Part shown: positions 12,738 to 26,096 of the stretch, piece by piece
Layout: every line of letters starts with the position of its first letter
How positions within the stretch are numbered: position 1 is the first letter of the stretch
Source: Rotaria sp. Silwood1
Lineage: Eukaryota; Rotifera; Eurotatoria; Philodinida; Philodinidae
DNA length: 64,000 bases
Reading direction: 5' to 3'
Assembly: GCA_905250075.1 (NCBI GenBank)
Contig: CAJNOP010000077.1
Location: 429,441 to 493,440 of the forward strand
The notes under the pieces: model-generated
Seen by the model: only the letters and a program-made list of their open reading frames with translations
What the model was told of the DNA's origin: nothing
Database searches by the model: none
Position numbers and translations under genes: made by a program

Positions 12738-12825
12738 AGGGTGTGGTGTGGGTGTGGGTATGCATGTACATGTTTCGAAAGAGATACCCACATCCACACA
12801 CCCATCCACCCACACCCATACCCTC
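12738..12825. repeat. GT/AC telomere-like hairpin 1
   Basis: A G/T arm (GGGTGTGGTGTGGGTGTGGG) is followed after a 20-30 base spacer by a C/A arm (CCCACACCCATACCCTC), so the single strand can fold back on itself. Confidence 0.75.
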
Positions 12826-15800
12826 AAGTAATATCTCTCAGGTGAGAGGTAGGCGAATATACGTAATTAGAAGGCTAGAACTCTTACCCATACTACCTAT
12901 CCGCATACAAATCCATACTTCACATCAGAGGTGCAGACTCTGTTCCTGAAATGAAAAATTTTCCCAAATGGAAATAACATCTGAAAAGAAAAATTTTCCT
13001 TCTATCAAGATGAAGACAAAACCTGATTCTCTTCTTCACTCTGGTACTTGAAGAAAATGCAAGAAAAATCGGTTTACTAAACAAACGAAAGGTCATACGA
13101 AACATTAATCTTCAATTAATCGGATCACTTCTTATTCCAAAATAAAATGCTGACTTCTTTAATTACACAAAAGCTGTGCACGAAGCTTATTATTTTTATT
13201 ACTATAAGATAAATAGTATTTCTTTATTCGAATTTTCAATTTAAAAACACTTAGTCCATCTAATAATTTTACGAAGTCGTCTAAAACTTCAAACATTTCT
13301 TACCAATAGATTCTTTACGTCTGCCCCACATGCACACCCTTTTCGAAATAATTAAAAAAGAATTAATCAATATATGATACTACTGAGCAAAGAAAAACAA
13401 ATATTATGAATATACAGAAACGACGTAAGACAGACAGAATCATATCCGAACTCGAAACGAAAATTATTAGACGAAACTAAAACCCAATTTCCAAACGGTT
13501 TTAGATTTCGTTTATTTCTAGTTAATATTGAAGGCACTGGCACATATTGATATTGAAGTACTAGACTTCTCTAGTGTTCTTTCTAGGTTTTTTCAATTTC
13601 TTCTAATACAATCAATATCGATGATAAGAGGCACAAGAAGGATATAATACTGAAACTTACCTCTATTAACAGCGTTCAGCAATTTTGATATATCTATGTC
13701 TGCAGCTTGTAAATGATATTTATACATGTCAAAACTTCACGTGAGATGGAAAATTTCCATTCCATGGAGCACAATGAGACGTAAATATAATTTACAAATG
13801 TCCTGTGTGATGGGACTTTCTCATTCCATGAGACAAGCAGCCACTTAAATAAACATTTTGTAAGGAAATATATAACCGTTATCTTGCATAGATGACATTC
13901 TTATCTATTTCGTTGACAGAAGCGAATACCAATAGATACCAAGAGAAAAGCAACAGGAAAATACACATCGAAGACAATATAATCGAATTTATCGTCACAT
14001 ATCATCAACAGATCTTATCAAAATTTAATTATTATGGCATTAGCTAAATAAGGATCAAAAATGACAGAAAAATGAAACATTGTTTTTACTATCACTACAT
14101 ACAAAGAAAATTTTTCTTCGAGATTTTTCTACAAAACTAGAGTTTTTCCGCCAATATTTCCAGATTGCTTCCACTGATATAATATTTTATATAATTCGTC
14201 AAACAAGTCAATGGTTTCACTGAATTTCTCATGAAACAGAAGATTTTTAAACTTTATCCGAGCCTACGTGAGATAAAAAGAAATTTGAAACATATTTCAT
14301 TTCATAGGACCATTTTTTCTGTCCCACCTTATCCTCTTATCTCAAGAGATGTCCTGATGTGTGTACTTCTCTCAGTACCAAATGTGGAAAATGAGAGAAT
14401 AAAAATTGTAACATTGGAATAATAACTCATTGAACACTTCAAGATGAAAGACAAATAAGAATGTGAATAAGAAGGATAAAGAAAAGAAATGTGTTTCATT
14501 AGGCACTTCTTCGGAAAGAGAAGAGAACTAATCCATACATCATCGTTTTAGAAAGAAAAAATTGCATAGCTAAATATCTATATTTTCTCCAATGCGATGA
14601 AGATAAGAAAAGAAAATGAAATCAATAAGAAATAATAAATTTATAAAAGGTACAACAAAAATAACCAATGAGAATTGCAGGGTGGTTCCCAATTCGTTGT
14701 ATGAAAGGAAAAAATCTGAGTATCTCTGCTGTTTTCACCAAATGGGCTAATTATTGTGTCACTGATTACAGAGTGTTGATAGGTCATATTCGACAGAAAA
14801 ATGTTGACAAACACTGCTTCGAAGTATCATTTTTGATTTCAATGAAGAAGTGTAGCTTTTTATGAATTATATGAAAAAATTATATTGCCATCTTCGTAAC
14901 ACATTCTTGCTCTTAATAGCTAAAAATTTCAGAATACAGTAAGTAACAAGATGCTTATCTATGAAAAATTAACAGAAAAAGATATGTATAACTCACTTTC
15001 GTCTAAAGATATCATTATTTAACTTTTTCATAAGGCGTGAAAAGGTATAATTCTTAATTTAGGTTAATGATTATGTTTCAAATCTGTGTTTGTCACCGTT
15101 TTTTTTTATGAATATGATCTGGTCATCAACATTCATTCTCTTATTAGTTGTAAAAGAATCAACTTCTTTAGCCAAACTGTGACGAAATATTCAATTTCTT
15201 CGACAAAACTACTTTGGAACCACTCTGTATGATTCTTTAAAACTTCCCTGTTTTCAAATAAGTATCAAATAGAGACAGAGGCATGCATGTGTGTATGAAC
15301 TCTAAAAATGGATCATATGATTGAAGATCCTCATTAAGTGAGTTCACAAACAAATGATTAATAAAAGCAGCACGTGAAGATGAGGTAGACATGCATTCTT
15401 TGTTGAAATTGATGTTTGCAATCACATGCGCATATTTTAGATTTAATTTCTTTATACAGAAAATGGATTATCAATATCATATGAATACAAAAACAATTCT
15501 CTTTTGAAAATCTTAGATTTGTTTTGACAATACTTTCAGTCTTTTCTTCTGATACTATTAAAACAAACAGAAACATCAACAACAAGAACAAATTACTCAT
15601 CAAAATTGTGTCAGATTACGGTTTCTGAAAATTAAAGTGCACATGAAATCTTTTTGTTTCTGATTGATTCTAACCTAAAAACTGTGAAAGTTATAGAACA
15701 GTGAATTTTTTTCATAGAATATTTCCCGGAAATATAAATCATTGTTTGATTATAAGTTTCAGGATCACTTGAGAAAGTTATTTATATTTACTTAAAAATT

Positions 15801-16695
15801 TCTGTAATAAAATTACGAATAACATGTATAGGTTTCTTATCCGTAACATATTTACGACGATACGAGTCCAAATTTTACAAGAAAGATTGTATGTGTAAGT
15901 ACGTAATTTCAATAAATGAATAATCATGAAAATAAAGAAGTCACACATGAATTAATAGCAAATGTTAGTTAACAAAAAAAACCTAAGCATGATTAATCTA
16001 ACACGATGATTTATTCAAATGACGAAAGTGTCAAAAAAAACATGAAGAAAATCCGTGTTCTCCCCGTCAACATTAACAAACTTCAATAAAAATTTTGTTG
16101 ATAATTGAAAGCCACAAAATCATAGTGACAAGAATCCATATACGAATGACATAAGAAAAAATACAATTTGAATAGAATTTTTATTATTGGAGAAATATTA
16201 GTTAATTGTATAATAGAACAAAACAGCTTTCCGGTACGGTAAGGAAGATGATCAAGTAGAAATCAGAAATCGTGCGTTAAGTTTTATTCGAAACTTGATT
16301 TCATTAACAACGGGAAACAAATATCAACATTATTTTTCACTGGCCTTATACTGTTTGTACTTATTCTGTGTCCATTGAAAGTAAGAGGGAATATATTGCT
16401 GATTCGGAAAACACCTGTTCAGGAGAAATACTAATTTTTTTATTATATTACAACTATTCAATGAAAAAAAAGATAAAAAAATCATCGATAAAGATTATGA
16501 AATGAACAAATCGGATGAAGACTAATGTGTATCTGAAAGATATCGTTTGCTTATGATTTTGAAAATTCAATCTATCGTTTATTTCTAGAGGGAAAACAAA
16601 TTAAAACCTTCATTCATAAGAGAGGTTTATCGATGTGCACTTGATCATTTCACCAAAATACAAGTGAACATTTTTCCTTAATATGGTCGAGAAAA

Positions 16696-16763
16696 GGGTG
16701 TGGGTGAGATGCGTGCGAGTTTTCTCTAAATTCATACCCGAACACACACTCATAAACCCACTC
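16696..16763. repeat. GT/AC telomere-like hairpin 2
   Basis: GGGTGTGGGTGAGATGCGTG pairs loosely with the downstream CATACCCGAACACACACTC and AAACCCACTC; diverged member of the family. Confidence 0.6.
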
Positions 16764-16984
16764 TCTTGTTCTATTCTTTGTTTGGTCATTGAGAAAAATA
16801 AATAATGCGTCATTGTATTTGATCACTCTTTCTGGATATAGGCGTTCTTGCATCCTAAATACATCTGTAACGATTTAAATTATCTTTTTCAGAGTATAAA
16901 AATTCTATTTTGAGAACATGAAGTATACACCAGACATTGCTACATAATTGATGTCTTTAATCTAGTTGATAAGAATAACTCGTA

Positions 16985-17048
16985 GGGTGTGAGTATTGGT
17001 GCACACCGTTATGAATGACAACAAAGACAACATTGACACTCATACCCC
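16985..17048. repeat. GT/AC telomere-like hairpin 3
   Basis: GGGTGTGAGTATTGGTG pairs with the downstream ACACTCATACCCC, with the spacer between. Diverged but recognisable copy. Confidence 0.55.
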
Positions 17049-17589
17049 AATGGTTACTGATCGATCTACTGTCAGACTCATTGATGTGAGATCGGTAAGG
17101 GGTTCATCTCTGCGTTCCATACCATAATCATACCTTATTCTTCCTACATTTTCGCTTTTCTTGATTCATCAGTCATGATGATTTTTGCTCTTGAAATTCA
17201 GACAGGATTCGTTTCAACAAGAAAGAAAAAAAAAATTTTGTTTAAACTTCAAGGTTAAAAGATTCTTAATTATAGAATACTTGAAATTTTTTAAAGTGCA
17301 GATCAGTTTCTTTTGATAGAAAAGCAACGAGATTCGTATCTGATATTTAAGACTCCTTCAAAAAAGTCACTTTTCGACAGGATCATCAAAATTAAAATAA
17401 ATCTGTAGAAAGATAGTCCCTTGAGCTAATCTTTCATATACGACAAAAGTTTTTATTCGACGCCTCTGTTTTTTCAAGAATTTTTGAAGATTTCTTTCAT
17501 CCTCTATATGAAAAATAAGATGTTTTTGAAAAAAATCGAAAATCTTTTTCTTTTTTGTCAGTTCATTATATGTCGAACGTGCAAAGCAA

Positions 17590-17880
17590 ATATCTCAGTG
17601 TAAGTTCATGTAAAGTATTTAAATTTTTTTGTTGAAAACAACATATCAAGACGTAGGGCTTACCAAGGCCTTTTTTTAATACATAACTTTGTTTTTACTG
17701 TATATACAAACATTTAAATAAATAGAGCACGATTTTTAGAGTTTTTTGAGTCATTGAATTTATGGTCCCTTTTTTGCGCTTAAAAAGTAACAGTTTACAC
17801 AAAAAACGGCTCTGGTAGGCCCTGCATCCTGATATGCTCTTTCAAATAAAAAGAAATAAAATATATACAATGAGCCTGAA
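17590..17880. repeat. Diverged inverted repeat (decayed fold-back element)
   Basis: ACATATCAAGACGTAGGGCT with the following TACCAAGGCC (17641 on) matches the reverse complement of GGCTCTGGTAGGCCCTGCAT with CCTGATATGCT (about 17810-17840). Weaker pairing extends both outward and inward, centred near 17735. No target duplication was identified. Confidence 0.5.
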
Positions 17881-18707
17881 CGGAGGACTTTGGTTTGCCA
17901 AATGAGCTATTTGTGGCCCTTGTTTGGCAAGCATCTCTCAAATGTCATGATATCGGACTAAAAATTTCATGCCATTTGAATATTCTCGCGCTGATATCGA
18001 TTTTGTAGAGGGGGAGGGGGGGCTTAAAATTAACCTCTCGTGACTTCTTAGTGTTCTTGTATATATACATGTAAGCATCTGTACGTTTTTATCCATTTTT
18101 CTATAACGATAGTTAAGCGTTATTGTGTTGAATTTAGCAAGCAAAACTTATTCTTCTCAAATAACGTGTAACGTATATGTCTATATTAGGAAAGTGAACA
18201 TATTTAATGAAAAAGATTCATTTGTTGATGCATGGATAAGTTGATTTTAGAGTTTGGAAAAAGAGTATCATCAAAACAAATGACTTGGCGACAAATTAAT
18301 CATTATCGAGTCTAGTTGCTGCAGACGAAGTAGACGTATGATAATAGTAACTATATTTATTTAATGTAAATAATTTTTTTTATCATTTATCTTGTTTTCT
18401 ATAAACTTGTCAGATTCAAGAGAAATAAAGTCATGAGTCAAAAAGTCAAGCACACAAAAATCTTGCTTGATGAGACTATTCTTGCCAAATCAGTCAAGAT
18501 TCAATATGCACGATTCTAGTTAGAAGGTTAACATTAGGTTCTTTTTAGGAGAAAGATTAAGTTGAAATCCATATAAAAAGAATTGATGAATCATAATAAT
18601 AACAATTTCGGGTAGTGAATGCATTCGCCAAACTACAGAAAACGTTATTCGTTGAACAAATAGTTTTTTCATTGAGATGAGGACCTTCATTCTTCAAATA
18701 TTCGATA

Positions 18708-18884
18708 GGGTGGATGTGGGTGTGGGTGAGTGTGAGTGTGGGTGTGGGTGTGGGTGTGGGTGAGTTTGAGTGTGGGTGTGGGTGTGGGTGTGGGTGTGGG
18801 TGAGTTTGAGTGTGGGTGTGAGTGTGACTGTGGGTATGGGCGTGGGTGTTAATCTCCCGTTCTTTCATACCCACACCCCACCCT
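18708..18884. repeat. Longest GT/AC hairpin, with TGTGGG-type tandem array
   Basis: The G-rich arm runs about 18708-18848 as tandem hexamer-like units (TGTGGG, TGAGTG, TGAGTT variants), followed by a short spacer and the C/A arm CATACCCACACCCCACCC. The G strand has many GGG runs and could form G-quadruplexes. This is the purest tandem telomere-like tract in the window. Confidence 0.85.
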
Positions 18885-19030
18885 TGAAGTGGATAATTGA
18901 AGTTTCTGAGACTTATACAACTATTGTATGTACATCAAAATAAAAATATAGTACGAAAGAGACAGTTCATGTAAAAAAAAAATTTCTTCAATAATTTCAG
19001 CAAAAATAAATTATAAAAAAATCAGTACGC

Positions 19031-19117
19031 AATCAATTATTTTGATTAATGTGTTTATAATCGATTTGAAACTGAGTGAAACATCGGTTTTAATCCCATT
19101 AATCAAAATAATCGATT
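19031..19117. repeat. Near-perfect AT-rich hairpin
   Basis: Arms 19031-19050 and 19098-19117 (AATCAATTATTTTGATTAAT and its complement) match at 19 of 20 positions with a 47-base loop that has weak internal pairing. Each arm is itself partly palindromic. It may be a small MITE end or a structured element. Confidence 0.6.
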
Positions 19118-19307
19118 ACATATTAGTAATTCTTGAAGAAACGTTTTTCCTTTACGTAGGAGTTTTCTTCATAAATGTGTAATATTAGTGAAAACTCTAT
19201 AAGACTTATGCAAATCGATCCAAGTATACCACGACCACTCACTAGGAAGTTTAAAAAAAAACACTGAAAAAAAGATTAAACTAAAAAATTTCAATAAGTA
19301 GAGCATA

Positions 19308-19376
19308 GATGTGGGATGTGAATGCAGACGTAAGATTGTGGGCATGATTGACAAGAAAGCTCAAACCCACATCCAT
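19308..19376. repeat. GT/AC telomere-like hairpin 5 (short)
   Basis: GATGTGGGATGTGAATGCAG pairs with the downstream AAACCCACATCCATTTCC. A 130-codon ORF starting here (19311) overlaps the repeat and is not supported. Confidence 0.55.
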
Positions 19377-20386
19377 TTCCTCAAAATATGTAGACGAAAA
19401 TCCCATGCATTATTTCCAAGAACATCAGGATTTTTTCAATTGTCAACATTAAATGTTAATGAAACAACTGAAAATGCTAAGAGCTTAGATAACACTCTAT
19501 TCAAAAACTTGACCAACAGAAAAACGAAATTGATCAAATACAAACGAAAACAGATGAACTTATTCTTGAGTAAGAAACGACGACTTATGAAAATATTTTG
19601 TTTACTGAAAATAATCTCTAATAATATTCAACGAAAGATAAAAGAGACCGAGAAGAACTTCACTTTTTTTCCTATTCGACATTTACTCGTGAACAATTAT
19701 TGAATTCATACCTAAGAATAGACATCAATTCTTTGAACTCATTAACAAACAATCCATTTCTTTTTTATTAATGATTAGCTTGTAATGATTTCTAACAAAA
19801 CACGAATTCAAATGATCGAAAACGAAAAATTGATTAACTTGAATATGTTCACATGCAATGGTCAGTTTTACAACAAATCAATCGAACTGAAACATTTTTC
19901 AGTTGAATATTTTCTCCTCGTTTAACTTTCTCAAACAATGAAATATTTCGAAAAAAATATCAGTCCAACGAATCTATTTATTATATTATCTAACGCTCGT
20001 TCTATTAATATCGAATAATATGATCACTTATACTTTACATTGCATGTATTCGTGACTAAAGAGAATTTTGCCTTGGTGTCCTAAAATATAATCAACGAAT
20101 TAGAGTCATTCACAATACTTTCTTTCTTTATCACTTTAATATAGAAGGAAGAGCAAGTCGTACGAATTTTTATATTTAATAATTTTGAATACTATTTTAA
20201 GTAAAAACAATGTACAGATAGATTTTTAATATTTCTATTCTTCATTAATAAATATATATATATATATGTTTATTATAAGTTTTTGTACTCAAACTAAATG
20301 AAAGGATTGTTTTCAAGAAAATCTTATTCAATGATCTTATTCATAATGATCAATAGCACGGTTACGTCTATGCAAAAAAGACATAT

Positions 20387-20692
20387 TCATCTGTAATTTA
20401 ATGAAGCAAAACGAAAAAGAATGTTATTTATATCGTATTCATATGTACGCAAGAAAAAAAACTGACGTAATCCTTCCTTTGGATCGAGATTTTTTTTTTG
20501 TTGTAAAGCACGGACGACAATATTATATTTGTATCGTGAAGTTAACTTTTTTTCCTCGTCATATAAACTATTAGTAGAGCTCATCGGTTCGAATATTTTC
20601 GAATTCGTCTTGATAGTTACTGTGAAGACATGAGCACGTCCTACACATTTTTTCAGTACATCTTGACGACTATCATTTAAGAATGTGGTCAT
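20387..20692 (-). CDS. Hypothetical small protein (weak)
   Basis: An ATG-initiated ORF of 101 codons, divergent from the DDE-derived gene that starts 400 bases away. The N-terminal half has mixed composition (SRQDVLKKCVGRAHVFTVTI) unlike most chance ORFs in this AT-rich DNA; the C-terminal half is less convincing. No known family, signal peptide or membrane segment is seen. It may be one exon of a longer gene or a chance ORF. Confidence 0.25.
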   Translation of the reverse strand: MTTFLNDSRQDVLKKCVGRAHVFTVTIKTNSKIFEPMSSTNSLYDEEKKLTSRYKYNIVVRALQQKKNLDPKEGLRQFFFLRTYEYDINNILFRFASLNYR

Positions 20693-21041
20693 AACTGAGT
20701 TTTACCTTTAGAATAGCAGCTGTTGGATCAGGCGTGGATCCGATCGAATCCAACACCAACCCGACGGGCTCTAGCTGTTAGTAAGATAGATGACGAGTTG
20801 TATATTGACATGATTTCAAACATTCATATATGATTTGGTTTTTGTTTTGTGTCCTTTCATGTTAAAGAGACATAGTGTGATTATTGTCAAAAGCCTCGAT
20901 AAAAAGAATGACTATCACTTACTCTATTTTGTTACTATGCATAAGCGATAGATAGAGGGAGAGAGAAAGAGAGAAATCGTCGAGGCGTTTCTTTTACGAT
21001 TTTTAGTAGTTTTTTTTGTCTTATTCGTTTTCTTTCTCTAG

Positions 21042-21050
21042 TATATATAG
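21042..21050 (+). promoter_or_regulatory. TATA-like box for the DDE-derived gene
   Basis: TATATATAG lies 52 bases upstream of the ATG at 21101, which would put transcription start near 21072. A GA-rich tract (20953-20976) lies further upstream. Confidence 0.45.
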
Positions 21051-21100
21051 TTGGTGAGCATCATTATTTGCCCTCTTTCAGTTGATCGTCATAGCTCGTC

Positions 21101-24100
21101 ATGCCTACAAAGCCAATTAAAAAATTTCAAGGTCCAAGCCTTTATAAAATGTTTGTTGATGCTTATATGAAAGCTCGACCTGATGAAAAAAAAGCTGTAA
21201 GTTTAATTGTTTAATGAAAACAAAAATAAACAGATTTTTTTTTTGAAATAGACAAAACATCGTGGTGCTATAGCTGAATTTAATGAAATAAAATTGGATG
21301 AAGAATATCTTAAAGAAAAAATCGAAGAATATTTAGAAATATATAATAAACTTAGTGCAACTAATAATCAAGATTGTGAATATCAACCAAACGTTAATCG
21401 TAGTCGAGTATTAAAAAGAAATAGAACAGATCAATCAAATGAAACAACAAATCAAGATAATGATGAAAATAATAATGATGATGAAGAATCGAATGATTGT
21501 GACTATTTTGATAAAAATGAAAATGATCAAAATCATACTGATTATGATGATGATGAGTTATATGATGAAGATGATCAAGAAAAAACTAAAAAGAATAACA
21601 AGAAACCGAATAATAATAATAATATTAAAAAACGTAAATTAATTGATGAAGAATTGCTTAAAGATCCGCATGGATTACCATGTGTACGTGGTGTTCCATT
21701 AGTACCATTATCAGCAGACACAAGACAACCGGCACAACAACGTGCTTTTAGAGAATTAAGTGCAATTAATGATCGAATTGCTTCATTAATACAAGTGAAA
21801 CAAATGGGTTTATTAACACCAGAAAATCGAAATCAATTAAAACAATTAATGCAAGATAGAAAAACAAAACATTTTGAATTAAAACGTCTTCAATCGAAAC
21901 AAAGAGCTTCAAATAGATATAGAGATAAACGACGAAAAATTGTACTAACAATTTTTTTTTCTTTCATCTTCTTTGTTTTTTTTTTTTATTGAATTATTTA
22001 TAGGTTGAATATTTATATGAAACAAAGCCTGAATTACATCCACAATTAAAAAAAATTTATCGTCCTGGTGGTGGTCGACCACGAATTGAAGAACAATGTC
22101 CTGAATTATTACAAATAATTGAAGAAATTGCAAAAGTTGACGGAGCAAGTGATGATCGTAGACGATCAGAAACTATTCGACCTTGTTTAACATTAGATGA
22201 TTTAAGAGAAAAACTTAAACAAAGAGGTTATGATATTAAAAGAACAACACTTTACTATCGGTAAATAATTAAAATCATTTAAAGGAGTATTTTTTTCTGC
22301 TAATTCTATCACCAATTTTCGTATCATCTTATACAATTGTTTATTCTGAACGCGTTTTTACTAAATCAGTTTCACTACATTTTTGCATATAGGACAGTTA
22401 GATGCAGTGTCATTTTGAATACTTAAAATTTCATACGGTTGCTTTTTTGTTTGAATTAAGAAAATCGAAAGAATATTTGTGTAAACAAGAATAAAGTTCT
22501 CTATCGAATGAATTTTCACTATGTAACGAACTTGAGAAGAGAAGTGCCCGTGAGATAGTATTATTCGTTTTATTTGGCTTATTGCCACAACAAATCGTCT
22601 CGTTCACTCACAAAATATACGTCTATGTTGGAAAGATGGACAATGAACGGTAATGAAGCGTAGCGATCACATATGAAAAGAACGGTCACAAGGTCAATAG
22701 AAAAAAAAATATAGATGAAGATGAGATGATACATTTCGTAACACACTATGGAGGAACATTCTTTTTTTTTAATTGTTACAGCATTAAGCAATATTCAGAA
22801 ATATGTCTTGAGCGATTAGTTCTATTCAAACACTGATCACGAGCAAATTAAGTAAACAAAACTAAAACTTTGAATAATTATATTCGAAGTAAATTTCAAT
22901 GATGAATTTATTTCGACTTTAAATTTCAAAACAAAAAAAATTGAAAAAAGTCATGAGAAAAGATTGAAACATAACATATTTAGATTAACGCCATTTGTTG
23001 TAACGATTATGAATATGATATCTATTTTGATTGGAAAGTTAATCATTACAAGAGAAACCACTGAACGTGATACAAAAAATTCCGGTATTAAAATTCAAAG
23101 TGAGCAAACTCTACTATTTAGAATGGTTTAAACTAGATGCTAGCGCGATATTTTAATAGTATTCAGACAATATTTCAACAAGAATCGGTTTTTTTCTATA
23201 TTTTTTATAAATGAGTGTGATATAAATTTTTGGAGTTTTTGTTACAATCTATTTATCGGAATATAATTCATTTTGTTTGCATTGAAATTGGGTGATCAAG
23301 GTTTGCTTAGATAATACTTGATATCATGAATTCTTTTAAATTAAAACATTTCTAACCAATTCGATGATGAAAAATTGTTTTGGCCACAATTAGAATTCAG
23401 TCAGACTAGAATATTCAAAAAAGATTCTTAACTGTTTCAGATTATCTCTATCTATGAAATTTTTATCTGAGTTCACTGATAAAAAGTTCATCAATCAAAA
23501 AAGAAAAATATATCAAAAGGCGTAACTAAAAACCAAGTGAATATCATTGTGACGATCATTATATTCAGATTCACCTCAAACCTAAATTTATACAAATTTC
23601 ATTAGAAAATAGATCAATGTTGTCAAATTTCGATTACAAAAAAAATAATTTATTTTGATGATCTAATTATGAATATATACTAATATAAAATCTTCTGTTG
23701 TTTTTTTTTAAATTATTTAGTCTGTTACCTCATCGTGCAAAATCAAGAGACGGTCGTCGTCACGTAAATACAGCTCCAGTTCGTCTTCGTCGTGCTCAAA
23801 ATGATGATCATGGCAAACATGAAGATGGTCATTTTGCTACAGCAACAATACGTTATATGAAAGATTTAGCTTCAATATTTGGCAATGATTGTGTTTTATA
23901 TTTATCTCAAGATGATAAATGTAAAGTTCCAATAGGTTTACCTGCCGCTAGAGTTCAAGCACCAATGTTAATGCATTTGGATTATCGAATAAGTTTACCA
24001 GATCATGATTGGGTAGTTGCACCTCGACATCAATTAACACCAAGTGTATATGCAGCATGTTTTCTATCTGAAGATGGAGATTTAGGTTATTCAGGTCCAA

Positions 24101-25921
24101 CATATATAGCTATACGTTCAGCTAAACATGAGATATCATGTGCTGAATCTCATGCAAAGGATTTTGATCGTCTTGTTTGTTTAAAAGAATTTGAAAAAAT
24201 AGCACGTGATGAAACTGGACAAGTGAAACCAATTGTTATTGTTGCTGTTGATGGTGGTCCTGATGAAAATCCACGTTTTCCAAAAACACTTGTTGCAAGT
24301 ATTAGAAAATTTAAAAAATATAATTTAGATGCACTTTTTGTTTTGACACATGCGTAAGTTTTTATATTCTAATATGAAAATATATTTGAATAAATATATC
24401 TTTTTTTTTGTGAGTCCTGGCCAATCAGCTTATAATATAGTTGAACATCGTATGGCTCCATTATCTCATGATTTAGCTGGTCTTATATTACCACATGATC
24501 ATTTTGGTTCACATTTAAATGATTCAGGTGTAACAATAAATATCGATTTAGAAAAATTAAATTTTCGTAAAGCTGGACAAATCTTAGCTGAAACATGGAA
24601 TCAATCTGTTATCGATGGATTTCCATGTGTTGCAGAATATATTAATCCACCAGTAACATCTGCAGATGAACGTAGACTAGTTGATACAAAAATTGTTATG
24701 GATGAAATTTTACGAAGGTTAATTTTATTTTAATTATTTTTCTTTATAATTGACATTGTTTTCATGTTTTTCTTTAAAATAGAGTTTGTGGTGAAGAAGA
24801 AGCAGAAGAAGGACATGAATTTCGTGTTCATGCATCAGATGAATATTATCAAGAAATTGCTCGTCCACCAAGAGCTCACTTTGGTGAACAACCCAAATAT
24901 GATATTGATGAATATTGGTGTGCTATGCATGTTTTACAAACACAATATACTTTACAAATTATTCGTTGTAATTCAGTTGAATGTTGTGGTCCATGGCGTT
25001 CAAATTATGTTCGAGTATTTCCTCATCGATTTCTACCAGCACCTGTACCATTTGAACGTACACCATATGGTGTTAGAATGGCTGAGAAAGATTATCAAAA
25101 AGGACAATTTTATGGATCATTATTTCAACGAATTCAATTTCATGGCATTGTTATTCAACATACACAGGTTAAAAAATACAATCATAATAGAAATAAGACC
25201 TAACGGTTCAAGTAGAAGATACTTATTTGATTTTTTTGTTATAAAACATAACGAACATCCTCTAGAATGAGTTCAGTCCAATCATGAATTCAATCAACAT
25301 AAATGATCCTATTCATATCCAATTGAGTACCTAAGAATAAGGATATAAGCGATTAGTTGAGGAAGTTTTTGGCCAAGACTAAGCAAAGATCAGTCCTCGT
25401 ATCTCATTTTTTCACAAAAACAAATGATAAACATCGTTTCAAATTTCGATTTTCCTATTGATTCATCCCTACCAAAACGATTTTTTTTTCAGAATGAAAT
25501 GCTACCATTTGATTACTGTTGTTCATCAGTAAAAAAGGAATTAAAAAAACGTACGTGTAAAGTATGTAATCAATATATTCCGTCAGCATATCGTATGAAA
25601 AATCATTATAAAATTCATGCACAACATCAGGAAGATTTTGACCACAATGAAGATGATACATTACCACCACCGCCACCACCAGCAGAAACAACTGATATAA
25701 TAACAGATTCAAATGAAAATCAATCGATAACAACAGGTGGAGTAGCATCTGCACTTAAAACAGAAATGTTAGATTGGCTTCAATCAGATTTCGATGATGG
25801 TAATTTGGATCCAGCAGCAGATCAACTTGCAAGTGATCGTGTTACACGTTCGATGAAAAAATTACGTGTTGAAGAAAACAAAGATGAACATGACAATAAA
25901 GATTTTGTGCATGTAGAATAA
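21101..25921 (+). CDS. DDE-transposase-derived protein with HTH and C2H2 zinc finger
   Basis: Seven exons: 21101-21196, 21252-21941, 22004-22260, 23721-24353, 24415-24717, 24783-25167 and 25493-25921. All have GT-AG introns and compatible phases, giving 930 residues. Residues 1-260 hold a Lys/Asp/Asn-rich region with a long acidic tract and a coiled-coil-like basic segment. Residues about 320-352 read as a helix-turn-helix (TLDDLREKLKQRG, IKRTTLYYRLLP). Residues about 349-690 look like an RNase H-fold DDE core: SQDD (412-413), VDGGPDENPRF (Asp 525) and YNIVEHRMAPL (Glu 569), a D-43-E spacing. A Cys-rich segment (RCNSVECC) follows, then a C2H2 finger at C810, C813, H826, H830, and a Pro/acidic tail. 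Similar unnamed proteins occur, from memory, in sponges and cnidarians; the closest named relatives by layout may be ISAzo13-like transposases. Seven exons and no visible TIRs suggest a settled host gene. Activity is unproven. Confidence 0.75.
22261..23720. other. Long intron 3 of the DDE-derived gene
   Basis: 1460 bases, against about 55-65 for most introns of this gene. AT-rich, with no recognisable element or gene seen inside. Confidence 0.6.
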
Positions 25922-26096
25922 AAACATTTAACATTTTTATTAACAACAATATCTTCACTTTTTATTATTATTCCAGTTTAGCTTTTTGTAGTCTTACTTT
26001 TCTTTTCTGATTAAGTTTTTTTTTTGAATTTTCATGTTGTTCTTTGTTTTGCATAAAGATTTTCGTATAAAAAAATGTTCTAATATACAACGCGAA

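Larger units (their letters stand above)
10440..20386. other. Long gene-poor intergenic region
   Basis: About 10 kb without a convincing gene. ORFs are short, AT-rich and overlap repeats. The region holds several GT/AC hairpins, one possible hAT-like relic and decayed inverted repeats (listed separately). Near 13725-13845 two related segments containing ATTCCATGGAG/ATTCCATGAGA lie about 70 bases apart as a faint direct repeat. Confidence 0.5.

Noticed and set aside
18557-18874. 105-codon His/Thr/Pro-rich ORF
   Set aside because: It is the translation of the TGTGGG-type tandem repeat, not a gene.
19311-19703. 130-codon Lys-rich ORF
   Set aside because: Starts inside a GT/AC hairpin, non-distinct composition typical of chance AT-rich frames, no splice or family support.
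20720-20782. Possible tRNA-like or structured RNA (TGTTGGAT ... ATCCAACA)
   Set aside because: Short hairpin only; no cloverleaf, anticodon arm or box A/B arrangement could be assembled.
22361-22791. Minus-strand ORFs inside intron 3 of the DDE-derived gene
   Set aside because: Low complexity, no homology pattern, overlapping frames.
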